From assembly GCA_973895155.1 (NCBI GenBank), contig OZ316896.1:3534001-3598000 (forward strand): a DNA stretch of 64,000 nt, written 5' to 3'. Shown here one piece after another: positions 1 to 10,082 of this stretch (position 1 is the stretch's first letter; every line of letters begins with the position of its first letter). The DNA is from Marsupella aquatica. Taxonomy: Eukaryota; Marchantiophyta. The notes under the pieces were generated by a model. It ran no database searches. It was not told the DNA's origin and saw only the letters and a program-made list of their open reading frames with translations. The position numbers were made by a program, and so were the translations under genes.

Positions 1-322
1 TCAAATAAACTTGAACTGCGATGACTGAGAGCGTGCCGCACTGTGAGGTGGAGCTGGTTCACTATGAGCAAGTGATAGTTTGACTTCAATGCATTGAAGC
101 CAGGTATTTAAGCTCTTGATCGAATCCGGTAATGATGTGTTCCCTGGACGTTCCCAGCTGCTGTGAAGGAACTTTCACTAGTCACTACATTCGCCCTTCC
201 AAGAGTCCCTTCCCCAAATCGGACAAATCCCCCACAGGACGTGTCGACGTGATATAAGTTTAACCATGATCGTGGGTCCCGCTTAGACTTCGATCCAAAG
301 TAAGGCAATCCCAACCACAGCA

Positions 323-682
323 GTGGACTGTGTTCAACGCGATCCTCCAGAGCAACGAAGCTGTAACGTAATGTCCTGGGTCAATCTACATCCGTTGGAG
401 AAACTTTATAGGTCCCAAGTGTACATATCATTACACATCATACTAAAGAGAATTAAACTACTGTATTATGAAAGGGACATCGCGGACAAATATCCACCAC
501 CGCGAAGTGACGAAACCTGTCCACCAGAACTCAGACTTATTGACAGTGTACTTTTGACCACGTTTGATAGCTTGGACATGACTGTCCGTGAGATTCGGAT
601 GGCCCTCAGATACCTTCCGGGATGCTGCACCGATGGCTACAAAGCACGCTGCTGGTACGAGGTAAGTTCACTCCACTTGTAG
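323..682 (+). other. Possible exon remnant of unknown gene
   Basis: An open stretch of about 119 codons ends just past a donor-like ACGAG|GTAAGT at 657-667. The part before the donor reads as ordinary protein (residues about 60-112, ending TDGYKARCWYE). I recognise no family. The equivalent in copy B (55550-55880) carries small indels that break the frame, so it is probably not under selection. A second open stretch at 809-1135 (+) is kept better than its surroundings but is also unassigned. Either could be remnants of a gene carried with the duplicated block. Confidence 0.2.
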
Positions 683-1723
683 TGGAGCTGACTTGTGTTT
701 CGGACGCGCTGAGCTTGTTTGTGAGTAAATTGCTCTTTGTTAACTCACGTTGACTTACCCTCCACAATGTCAACAACCAATGTCGGAATGATCTGATCAC
801 TGAGTTGAATGGCCTTTGAAGATACTGTGGTTTCGACGCTATGGAGTGGCGGCTTTATCAGCTCGAATAAAGTAGTTTGGAGGCGATTATGCGTAGACAT
901 ATTCCAGGCGGCAGATTCTCATATTGATTACAATGTTGGAAGCTTGTATGGCGGAGTTAATCTAATTGGACGAGAACAAGGGACAATACAGGTTTGCGGT
1001 CAGATTTCAACGTTAATCTGTGCCTTCATTTTTTACGAATATTTTGAAGAATTCAGCCATACTAACACTGTGGCATCGAAATTACAAACAAAGAAAGCAA
1101 TTCATGCACTAAAGGGTGAAAAGTGCGAGCAATAATGAGCCCGGTCCTCTGTGAGTAAAGGGAATTAGTGTGGAAGTCTACCAAGCAGAATCCAATAGTT
1201 TTGTACCAAAAACCCTTACAGGAACTTTTCGATTTTCATTGACGAATCAGTAAACACTACTAATTTGTTGCACGTGAGATTGCAAGAAACCAAAGCTGCG
1301 CCAGCTGACCATGATAATTGTCAATGGTATGGAAGGTTCAACGATTGCTGTATCTAAGTGCTAATATTTGAACTCCATTCACAGACAAGACTTTAAATAT
1401 CAATTAATAAGTGCACAGGATATAGTCAGTGCACGGTAGTGCAGAAATCTCAACTACTATGTACCATAAAGATGGAGTAAAATATATTATCTAACTGGAT
1501 TTGCATGATTAGGACCCAGATACCCAAGATAGAATAGCGCCTTTCAACTGACGTTTTCATTGATTGCAAGGTGTTGGTCTCTCCTTTACAGGTTTCTAGG
1601 ACCAAATAATTTTATACATGGATCTAACCTCTATTTGTCAAGAAGTCTCACACAATATATCTACATTTGCACGACAAGATGTTCTAATATAGAGCTGCTA
1701 GTTTTAAGTATCACAACTAGATG

Positions 1724-2325
1724 GTACTCTACTGCTGGTCTTGCCGATCAGACAATTTTATGTTAGTTACAGATGACTGTTCGCGGTATACTTGGGTGTT
1801 CTTTTGCAAAACAAGGTTCATTCAAGTGTTTCCACTGTCTCGCGAAACAATATCGTTTGCTGACAATGGGGTTGATCTACGCTCCGCATCAGGAGATGTT
1901 TTTTCAAATTGGCAGGGGGTGCCATCAGATGTAAGTCAGGTAAGCAAGTTTCCATTGCTGCCAGTTCTACCGAAGCCGAATACCACTGTTATTCTGTTGC
2001 TACTAAGGAGGCGGTCTGGGTTCGTGCGCTGCTTCAATAATTGGCTGTGTTCTCTTCTGATGTTCCTCCTGTGGTCATTTATGGGGAGAACAAGCTTGCA
2101 ATGGCTTTGGCTGTCATTCCTGAACACCAACTGAAAACAAAGAGCACTGAAATTCATTGGCGTTACGTTTGGGAGCTCGTCAAGAAAGGCACTGTTCTTT
2201 TGAAATACTTGTCCACTGACAATATGCCGGCAGATGGATTGACCAAGCCACGGAAGAAATCACATTTGGTCATTTCATTCAACTACTCGGGCTTACGCTT
2301 TTGCCAGTTGATTTTGATCATGTAG
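1724..2325 (+). pseudogene. Copia retrotransposon remnant (integrase scrap plus RNase H)
   Basis: Two collapsed pieces of a Copia polyprotein lie in order. At about 1755-1830 the frame contains LVTDDCSRYTWVFF, the start of a Copia integrase core. At 2041-2280 the frame contains the C-terminal RNase H region: YGENKLAMAL, then KSTEIHWRYVWELVKKG, then STDNMPADGLTKP, which matches the usual end of Copia polyproteins (DN.AI.LA, KHI...H..RE, ADI.TK). Reverse transcriptase and most of integrase are missing and the pieces are in different frames. No LTRs are visible. Copy B carries the same remnant, so the decay pre-dates the duplication. Confidence 0.75.
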
Positions 2326-2871
2326 ACTACATGATTTTGATCGACGTCACGTTTTTAGACTGGACTTAAACAGACACAAATGCCCTACCACAGCTACTAG
2401 AGCCTGTACTCGGAAAAATTGAATCGGAAAAAAAAATTTAGAACCCTTGAAGCTCAAGCACCATATATTAATGAAAGTCTCTTCAATTCGCCATGACAGA
2501 ATCCCAGCTGATCGCACTCGATCAAGGTCGGAAACTCGACAGGATCACATAATTGAGCTGGATGGATAAAACTGTGAAGCAAATATATTTCATTCATCTT
2601 TATGCATATATGTAGACGGCATATTAAAACACTTTATCATAAAAGTGATTCATGGACCATCCAAACTAAAATTTCAGGTCGCAGCGTAGATTGCGTATTA
2701 GTTGCTAGAAATTAGGCCTAGGGTAATGGTTGAATGAACAAATAGAGAACTACATATTTGTCTGCAAGAATGCCCAGTGTTCTCGATCTAACGAAGCAAA
2801 TTACTGTAAAGACTCGGAATCATGCCATCCCGCCATCCTGCATGTAGTATCGCTGGAGCATTTCATTTTTT

Positions 2872-3576
2872 TCAGGCGAGTTGAGACAGGACGCTTTCCA
2901 AGCTTGCCACCTGAGCGGTATCGATAAAGAATGATTTGGCCAGAAGCTCGGGATCGATGCCGACCCCAAACAACGCCACCGGCATAAGCTGAAAGCCGGG
3001 ATTCTGTCCATTCAGCACGTTAAAGCTGACTGCTGGTACAGTGCCCTTGTTCAGCTGGAAGTGGAGGAGTCCCCGTGGGAAGATGAATGCCTCCCCCTTT
3101 TTGACGATCTTCGCGTACAGCTTGTTGGGGACTGCGGCGTTATCGCTATTTGTGACGAAGCCGGTGTAGATCTCGCCCTCCAGACAGAAGAGGATCTCCG
3201 TCGCCAGATTATGAGTATGCGGCATGACGACGCCGCCAGGATTGATGTCCAGTCGAGCTATAGCCAAACCCAGAGTGTTTAGTGCGGGCCAGTCTTGAAC
3301 AAAAGCGCGTGTGGCTGTGCCATTGAGCGGGTTGCCAGTGAAATTCGGGGCTTTTGCTAGCCCTGCAAATGCGAAGTCTTCGGCGGTGGCGAGTGTTGGG
3401 TCCTGGCATGTGTAGCCGTTAGCCGTTGGCCCTGCAGCAGTCAGGTCCGCAATACAGAAGTCTTGGAGCGGATCCGGGTCAGCTGCTATCACTCCATTCG
3501 GAACATTGCCCAGGCCTACGATCGCCAGGCCCACGATCATCAGGAGAACATGGAGGTTTGGAACTGTCGATGCCAT
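2872..3576 (-). CDS. Germin-like protein GLP1
   Basis: A secreted cupin of the germin family, read as a single exon. From the ATG at 3576 it is 234 residues; an upstream in-frame ATG at 3597 would add seven. A hydrophobic signal peptide (about residues 8-32) precedes ADPDPLQDFCIADL. The N-terminal Cys pair (DFC and NGYTC) fits the germin disulfide. The metal site is complete: PHTHNLATEI supplies His-Thr-His and Glu, and FPRGLLHFQLN supplies the third His. NFTG and NGTA are candidate N-glycosylation sites. Plant germins are Mn-binding apoplastic proteins with superoxide dismutase or oxalate oxidase activity; sequence alone does not say which. It is more diverged than GLP2 and GLP3. GLP4 at the right edge is its near copy. 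Confidence 0.93.
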   Translation of the reverse strand: MASTVPNLHVLLMIVGLAIVGLGNVPNGVIAADPDPLQDFCIADLTAAGPTANGYTCQDPTLATAEDFAFAGLAKAPNFTGNPLNGTATRAFVQDWPALNTLGLAIARLDINPGGVVMPHTHNLATEILFCLEGEIYTGFVTNSDNAAVPNKLYAKIVKKGEAFIFPRGLLHFQLNKGTVPAVSFNVLNGQNPGFQLMPVALFGVGIDPELLAKSFFIDTAQVASLESVLSQLA

Positions 3577-4333
3577 GTTGGACCTTGGATCTAACACAAC
3601 TGACTGGAAACAGGCTCGACGTTGCGTTCGCTAATGTGATCGAACAGACTGAAGCACAGAAGTGTGAATCGAACTTGATGATTAATGTTACTTCCGACTG
3701 CCTATAAATACTCTCCAGATTTTCAATTGAAGTGGCTGTGTTTCAGTCAATGGTCCATTCTGACTTCGCTTCCCAATGATCTCTGCAAACCAAATGAAGG
3801 GTCCACTCTGACTTTGCTTCCGGATGATCCTTGCAAACTAAATTGATGGAGGCCGAATTAAGTCACCAGATAGGACCACGTATGGGACAGTCACTACTTC
3901 TCGCGTCAACTCCATACAACAACACTTGCGCATGAAGGAGCTCAAGGGCGGAGTGCAGTTAAACAAGTAAGTGCATCACCAGTGGTTTAAGGCACAATGT
4001 ACTCTGAAGTCAAAATATAGCGTAATTGTAACGTGCGAGCAAACAGTAAAATTTTTATTCGCACGAGCAAAAAAAATTCTTGCATGACCCCTATTTTTCT
4101 ACATGCAACTGCCTTGCTATCAACTACTTGGTTGGTAACATCCCTTTTGGGGACTCCCTTTTTGCTAGCGAGCTCGCTCGCCATCTGCAGCCTTTAAAAA
4201 AACACAAAAAAGTAAAAGGCACCAAAAAGTAACTGAAATTTGGAACCATTATTGTCTCGCTATCAAAATCTCCTTGCTATCAAAATCTCCTGTTTGCTCG
4301 CAACATAGAATACCTCCAAAATATAGCCCAAGG

Positions 4334-4492
4334 CTAGAAATTAGACAAGCCAGCACATCATACACCTAGAAATTAGAAAAGCCCTCATATTGAATTCACT
4401 GTCCTAGAAATTAGAAAAGCTCTCATATTGAATTCAATGTCCACTGGTAGAAATTAGAAAAACTCTCATATTGAATTCAATGTCCACTGGTG
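4334..4492 (+). repeat. Tandem repeat CTAGAAATTAGAAAAG
   Basis: Four imperfect units beginning TAGAAATTAGA start near 4334, 4376, 4404 and 4448. The last three share CTCATATTGAATTCA(A/C)TGTCC. Spacing varies (42, 28 and 45 bp), so this is a degenerate array rather than a clean satellite. Confidence 0.8.
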
Positions 4493-4499
4493 CACAGCT

Positions 4500-4720
4500 T
4501 CTTCGGGTTGCGCACGCCCCCTAGTACTCGCACCCTCAAAACTGGGGGGCACCCTCACCCTCAACCCCCATGGAACCACTCCCCCACCCTCGATCACCCC
4601 CAGCTCATTACTCGGCTCATTACACCACCAAAAGCTACAGTAGGGTGGCACTCGCCCCCTAGTATGCGCACCCCAAAAATTGGGGGGTACTCCCACCCCT
4701 AACCCCTCCAAAATGCGCAC
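4500..4720 (+). repeat. C-rich imperfect direct repeat
   Basis: Two units of about 65 bp share CGCCCCCTAGTA, then GCGCACC or CGCACCC, then AA(A/C)TGGGGGG, then CACCC; they start near 4508 and 4649. Both also contain CCCC/GGGG inverted stretches, so short stems are possible. The open frames here on both strands are products of biased composition. Confidence 0.6.
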
Positions 4721-5312
4721 ACAACAAGTTTCACCCCCAATATTCCCAAATCATAATATTCTTAAATAATACCAGACCTTAAAAACCCTCCAAAAAGATG
4801 TGTTGTCATATCTAACTTAAAGAGCCAAAAATAAATAAATAAATAATTGTCAATCATAGCCATGATCTTATGACATGTGGTGGAATCTTTGTCATAGATG
4901 GGAATAGAAGTCAGGATAGAGGGGTCTCTCCTGGCTGCCATTTCTGATGTACCAAATAAAGGTCAATGGTTGTCAAAATGAAAACTAGCTGCCATTTATT
5001 TAGGGATAGGGGCCACTGGTGGGAATCCATGCATCTCTCCAAATATCAACCCCTATATTTTAGTTTTAGAGGTTATAATTAGATGCTCTGACTAAAAGAG
5101 GCAAGTTTTGGGTCGAGTCTAAATAGAGATAGCAACATCCTGGCCATTTCAATAAGAGGTTCTAATGGCCAGGATTAGACACTTTAATTAGCAACAGACC
5201 TACCGCATGAAGAGTCGACATAAAGAGTCACTATGAATAGGATAATGTCCTGGTAAGAGGACATTGTGGGATATAATGCCTAGAAAAACAAGGGCAGTAG
5301 CCTGAGTTTTGA

Positions 5313-5346
5313 GGGCATTATGAAAGACATTATTTTCATAATGCCC
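5313..5346. repeat. Perfect inverted repeat (hairpin)
   Basis: GGGCATTATGAAA and its exact reverse complement TTTCATAATGCCC flank a loop of about 8 nt. It lies in AT-rich DNA with no neighbouring gene; it may be a remnant of a small foldback element. Confidence 0.7.
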
Positions 5347-5664
5347 ATAACTAGTACATTAATGTACGTAAAAACTTGAGTGACTTTTAGGTAACAAACA
5401 AGAAAAAGTGAATCTTTGAAATAGAAAATTCAAATTAAAGGGTCATCCAAGAAGTGGTTGTCATGGAATTGGCCAAAAATATAAGTTCTTTAGTTATATT
5501 AGATTCTATTCATAGATATTTTGTTAGTATCACAATATAAAATTTGGTATGATCATCTTCAGATCTTGACTAATTTTTAATTTTTTTGGTATGGTAAAAC
5601 CATATTTAATTTTTACTTTTACTATATTTATGGTGTTTTGTATAATCCACTCCTCAAAGAAAGG

Positions 5665-5765
5665 GGTGCATTATGGAGAATTAATGCACTCAAATATACA
5701 AAGAGCAAAAGTCTTTAAGGAGAGTTAATGCACTCAAATATACAAAGAGGAAAGTCAAGAAAGTC
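5665..5765 (+). repeat. Direct repeat of about 50 bp beside MULE-1
   Basis: The string TTAATGCACTCAAATATACA, followed by AAGAG and AAGTC, occurs twice (near 5676 and 5726), just left of the MULE-1 insertion site. Confidence 0.75.
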
Positions 5766-5774
5766 TTTACGGTG

Positions 5775-5783
5775 GACCCTTTG
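5775..5783. repeat. MULE-1 target site duplication, left
   Basis: GACCCTTTG directly abuts the left TIR. The identical 9-mer abuts the right TIR at 45881-45889. Nine bases is the hallmark duplication length of Mutator transposition. Confidence 0.93.
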
Positions 5784-5993
5784 ACCATGCGTTAGATCTA
5801 CGTTGCATTAAGACCTCCAAGATGTCGGGTGAGTTGTATGCGTACTGCCCGCACCACTCCCGATGCTGCCTGCCCGCTGCACAGCCCCGACGACAGTTAA
5901 TGTTTTGCCACCCGCCCCACATCCGTCGATGGAAACTTTCCATCGATTTCAAAATGGGGCGGGAATGGTGGTGCGGTACAACCCCGACGCCAC
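5784..5993 (+). repeat. MULE-1 left terminal inverted repeat
   Basis: The outer end is ACCATGCGTTAGATCTACG, matching ACCCTGCGTTAAATCTACG read inward from 45880. Homology continues through the CCGCACCACTCCCGATGCTG block, a short internal foldback (GGAAACTTTCC) and GTGCGGTACAACCCCGACGC. It carries one copy of the family motif, AGTTAATGTTTTGCC, at 5895-5909. This copy lacks the hAT-like insertion seen in the right TIR and therefore gives the empty site. Confidence 0.9.
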
Positions 5994-6572
5994 ATGTTTT
6001 GTTATTGTTGTACCTGTGGTTTGTAATCTACTTTTTGTGTACCATGCATTCTGCCCACATGCTTTGCATTCTCCTTGATGGTCTATGCTCTATTTGTGCA
6101 TGCGATTATGTGCACAAATAAATGCATGTACCAAGATTTAGGGCCTGATTTAGGGTAGTGGTGGAGTTTACTCAATAGTGGAGCGGTGAGCGGGTTTGCA
6201 TGGGCTTGGGAAGGATTACGACCTGACGTTGTTCTCTTAGCTTGTTTTTTATTCTGGTGTGAGCTGTGAGCTAGCACACTTCTCACTTCTTGCACTTTGC
6301 TGTAAGGTTTCAATCTATCTATGAGACTTTTGCATCCTTTTAATCTGGCAGTGATTCCTTGGGGTGTAGGGGTTTACGCACCACTGTCTGCATTTGCATT
6401 GATTGATTTGGCGATGATCTCTCTCTTCTATGCAGCATTCAAGTGTAATGCAATGTTTGTATATTTTGTTCACTCGTAGGTGGCCAAAATATGCAAACAT
6501 GTCATTTCAATGTCATGCTTTGGCTCTTAGTGTTACGGTTAATGTTTTGCTCGCCCAATATAGCGATTCCAG

Positions 6573-7512
6573 TTGTCTGATCTTAGCATTCAACCGGATT
6601 GTCATTCAAGGAATGTCGCGTGTAGGATGCACCATGCAGCCTCGGAAGAAGAAGCCCCTCGTTCCACCAGAGGTAGAATGGAGAAAATTCCCGGAGGCAA
6701 AGATGAACCAACATTGGATGAAAGCCAAGAACCCAAGCCACAGAAGAACGGGTGGTACAGGATTTCTTTGCAAAGTGATGAGCACTGACTCTTGCCAACA
6801 CTTTGTGAAGCCAAGCAAGCATTTTTGGATCATATGCGAGCAGTGCATCGAATGAATCCAAGAGAGTGTCCTATCGGCCGTCCCAAAACATCTGCATGAC
6901 AAAGGTATGAATCTTTCAAAATCCACACTCAATTTACCATTCACACACTATTGGTTAATGTTTTATTGTACTTTCTATTCCCCTAAGTGGAAACGTCACT
7001 CTAAGGAAGTACGGGCTGAAAATCCTACTTCTCTGGCGAGCCACTAATATATGAGATCAGATGGACTTTCATCACTTTGCAAATGATCAAACATCTGATC
7101 ACTAGCTTTTGCAGCAGAGTACGTGGGTTGGATTATACAAGTGTATTGGTTAATGTTTTGGATTACAACTATGAGTCTCCTATGTTTTGGTTTAGATTTT
7201 TGATTCAAACAGTTTTTCCATTGCTTGCTTGTAGGAATCCACCTGGTACAGCTGCCGTGGCACACAGCCGAGAATCGACTCTGGGCTCCTACCCTGGGCG
7301 GGTCTGGAAGCTGAAGCGCCAGCAGATGACATGGTTGTTACATTGGGCTCACAACCACAAACAGGCTCATTTTGACCAAGGCAACAGAGCGCTACAATGA
7401 TTGGAGGGCCTCACAAGACTTCACCAACATGTTGTCCTCGGTGAAACAAAATGTCCTTGCTTTTTGGCAGAATAATAGTCCCAACTTGGATGTAGAAGAG
7501 TTGCAAGCTAAG
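6573..7512 (+). pseudogene. First exons of the mudrB-like gene of MULE-1
   Basis: The plus-strand gene appears to start after the left TIR. An exon-like stretch at about 6612-6790 reads in two competing frames, one basic (RKKKP) and one acidic. At 7234-7512 an acceptor (GCTTGCTTGTAG|GAATCC) opens an exon that ends at a clear donor (CTAAG|GTATGT, 7511-7516). Its last part reads ATERYNDWRASQ and NVLAFWQNNSPNLDVEELQAK. A one-base shift near 7365 separates this frame from the upstream part, so the gene is broken. The motif GGTTAATGTTTTG recurs at 6538, 6953 and 7149, in presumed introns. The intron after 7512 is interrupted by E1 some 20 bp downstream. Function unknown; mudrB function is also obscure. 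Confidence 0.5.
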
Positions 7513-7534
7513 GTATGTTTTGACATTCATCACC

Positions 7535-7553
7535 CTATTCATTAAAACTGGAA
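7535..7553 (+). repeat. E1 left terminal inverted repeat
   Basis: CTATTCATTAAAACTGGAA is the exact reverse complement of 20527-20545. Similarity beyond it is patchy (TTTCTCTAG against TTCTTTGAT). Confidence 0.75.
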
Positions 7554-8233
7554 TTTCTCTAGTCCAGAAGTTGACCTTCAAATTTCTTATTTTACCCCCA
7601 AAAGTTCTATAACTTGTTCCCCAAAAGCATATATTTTAGTGGCCAAATATACACTTTTTGAGGTCTAAAATTACAATTCTAATGCCCAAATTATTAATTA
7701 AATAATTCAGTTATCAATTATTAATACTTATTAATTAAAAGACAATAAAGTGTTCTTATTATATACAATATAAACAATGAAAAAATAGAATAAGACAATA
7801 TAATAAATTCAAATGACCCGTGATAACCAAGTTACACAAACAGGGAAGGTAAACCAATGATGTATTATAAAAGTAAAAAACCTATTTTTACAGGGTCGAG
7901 ACCACGTCTGCCCCAATGCAGGCTCTAGATGGTTTTGACCGGTTGTTGAATGTATATCAATTACTATGTAAAAATCTATGTCGAGATTATCTCGACCCAA
8001 ATGTAGGGTCCACATAATTTTGACCCGTTGTTGAATCTTTATCTCTAGCTATTCCCTTTGTATAGGGTCGAGACCCAAATAACCTTTTTCTAATCTGAAC
8101 ATATCTACAAGTAAAAGAGGATCAACAGCATCTAGACTCAAATGGATAGTACGCATAGCTTCACTTATTTTTGAGTAAGAATATGTATATCTACAACTCA
8201 CATTGTAACTGTTCAGTGTAGGGTCGAGATAAT

Positions 8234-9286
8234 CTAGACCCAAATCTCATGCTCCTCCACCCCGCAGAATTCATTTGAGCAAGTAAATCTAGACCCTGAC
8301 GGGTCATATTTCATATCATGATTGCAGAAACCGAGAGGCTTCCTATTCCAAAACTTCATGGTGAGGGCCCTACACCTCAAGACTTCCGAAACAAATCCCC
8401 GATGATTGTCTCTATAGGGTCCTGTGTACTGATATCCAATTAACATCTTTGCAAGGTCGTTGATCGCCTCCTCCGTCAATTCCTCCATTGGTGGTAATTG
8501 TTGCACTTCATTCTTGACATCCCAAGGAATTTTGTCCGCTATGACATCCAAGACTGTATGGATAACCGAATGAACCCATACCATACTACCCCACCGCTCC
8601 GTCAACAACGCATAAATGGCAGCCTGTTGATCTCTGTCCGCTAAAACATTTATCATAGACCACTTTGGATGATTGATAAAAAGGTAGTGCTGAAGATTGA
8701 AGGCATGATACAATTTCTTGAGCATAGGCCATAGTATTTCTGGAAAGAATGTATCATCCGTGGAGTGATGCAAAAATGAGGAAGGAAACAACCCACAATT
8801 CTCTGGATTCGCAAATGCCTTCATTGGAGTGTCATCAAGAAGGAGTGTATTAGTTTCGTCGTATAATCCACCATAACGCTTCCAAACCACCCTCAAATCC
8901 TTCAAATGAATATTTGCCTTTCCATTGGTAATGTCAGGCCTCTGGATTCCAGTATCGAATGTATCTTCTTGTGTGAGAATAAACTTGAATTGCTCTCGCT
9001 CTTCTTGACTGAAGATCAAATGAATCATTTCATCCGTCCTGGGTTTCCTTGCACAAGTCCAAATGGCAACATCAAATAACGAAAAAGCTGCGATTAAGAA
9101 CTCGTGAAGATGGGGTCGCTCAACATACATAAAGTTAAACCCTCCATGTCTCCCCCAGTGGACACCCTTGACACTTGTTGCACTACGGCGCAGTTCGGAA
9201 CTTGGCGTTTTGACAGAATCCCAACACATTTTGTTGAGGTCAAGAATCAATAGCTTCCGTCTGATCGGACCGTGAAGTGGAGGCAA
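8234..9286 (-). CDS. FCP1/NLI-interacting-factor-like phosphatase domain protein of E1
   Basis: About 350 residues. The FCP1-homology fold (CTD small-phosphatase, HAD superfamily) is recognisable: LLILDLNKMCW near residue 12 in the place of the catalytic DLDxT, FNFMYVERPHLHEFL, then IWTCARKPRTDEMI, and NTLLLDDTPMKAF with the conserved Asp pair near residues 148-153. The second Asp of the DxD pair is replaced (DLN), so phosphatase activity is doubtful. The C-terminus has CNHDMKYDP and FTCSNEFCG, a possible Cys/His cluster. It lies downstream of the methyltransferase gene on the same strand inside E1. No stop or frameshift is visible within it, which makes it the best-preserved gene of E1. It may have further 5' exons near 9300-9550. 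Confidence 0.7.
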   Translation of the reverse strand: MPPLHGPIRRKLLILDLNKMCWDSVKTPSSELRRSATSVKGVHWGRHGGFNFMYVERPHLHEFLIAAFSLFDVAIWTCARKPRTDEMIHLIFSQEEREQFKFILTQEDTFDTGIQRPDITNGKANIHLKDLRVVWKRYGGLYDETNTLLLDDTPMKAFANPENCGLFPSSFLHHSTDDTFFPEILWPMLKKLYHAFNLQHYLFINHPKWSMINVLADRDQQAAIYALLTERWGSMVWVHSVIHTVLDVIADKIPWDVKNEVQQLPPMEELTEEAINDLAKMLIGYQYTGPYRDNHRGFVSEVLRCRALTMKFWNRKPLGFCNHDMKYDPSGSRFTCSNEFCGVEEHEIWV

Positions 9287-9559
9287 GGGTCCTGCAAAGA
9301 AGGAACACCAATGTTAGAATTGTGGGAGATAAAACAAAGGAATGCTCGAGACGATCTTGAGCATCACAAGTGAATGAACAACAGTCAACGTCATACCTAT
9401 TGTTGGTTGAAGGTCAGTAGTTGAAGAAATCTCAGGACATCTTTGGAGATTATTGTCGACGCACTCCACAACTGGTAAGGGCCCGCCTTATGTGAAGGTA
9501 GACATAATAATTTAGACGGCTGAATTTCAGGACTGTTCAAACTAACTTGGGTTTCAACC

Positions 9560-10082
9560 TCACGTGCTGAAAGACCCAAATTCATCTAGAAGGTTATCTC
9601 CTAGTTGGTTTTGGATGTCCAAATTTATCCCTCCGGGAAGGGTCTCAACAAGAGCTGGCTCAGACCAAACTGGCACTAATTTGAACTTATCCTTCCTATA
9701 CTTTCTAGATCGAATAATCTTCTCAGACTGCTCTATACTGACTTGTTGACCTTTTGACGGTCCATCAGTCCAAAACATAATGAGTAGCACTTGCTTTGAG
9801 TGATTTGTAACCAGTTCTACCAATTTCAGTCCCCGGTTTCCTAACAAAAGGGAGAATTACGGGGCTTCCAATAGAAGAATCTGTGAAAACAAGCTTATTC
9901 TCTGAAGCGCAAAACATTTGGTCCAAGGGAGAGGACGATGCACCTGCCTCATCCTGAGGGGGAGTATGGCAGCCACTAGCTTTCTTAGTAGAGAAAATCT
10001 CATCCAGTTGAGGAGGGTTTGGAATTGGTTGGCTAATTGCATCCTGCAAGGTGGATTCCCAACCAACATCCAAGGTTGAAGA
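9560..10082 (-). pseudogene. C-terminal tail of the E1 methyltransferase gene
   Basis: The reading frame of the methyltransferase piece continues past a single in-frame TAG (10085-10083) into an acidic, proline-rich tail beginning SSTLDVGWESTLQDA. Near 9840 the open frame shifts to one reading LKLVELVTNHSKQVLLIMFW and then a basic stretch RKYRKDKFKLVPVW. The TAG and the shift both imply decay. No domain recognised. Confidence 0.4.

Larger units (their letters stand above)
1..3140. repeat. Segmental duplication, copy A
   Basis: This block matches 55208-64000 base by base with few differences. Both start with TCAAATAAACTTGAACTGCG, and 64000 ends at the base equivalent to about 3140. Copy A lacks the two insertions found in copy B, so it gives the empty sites for both. 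It holds a stretch homologous to the upstream region of GLP3, two short open stretches, a Copia remnant and the 3' half of GLP1. Because it begins at base 1, the duplication probably extends left of the window. The equivalent of 54252-55207, another GLP gene, is expected there. Confidence 0.93.
3610..5774. other. Intergenic region between GLP1 and MULE-1
   Basis: AT-rich DNA without a convincing gene. It holds short tandem repeats, a C-rich block and a perfect 13-bp-arm hairpin, each listed separately, and it ends at the MULE-1 target duplication. Confidence 0.7.

Noticed and set aside
1936-2157. Minus-strand open frame over the Copia RNase H
   Set aside because: It is antisense to a recognised protein and resembles nothing.
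3061-3282. Open frames antisense to GLP1 (likewise antisense to GLP2 and GLP3)
   Set aside because: They mirror conserved germin codons; the longest (49902-50468 and 54453-54926) are shadows of the same conserved region.
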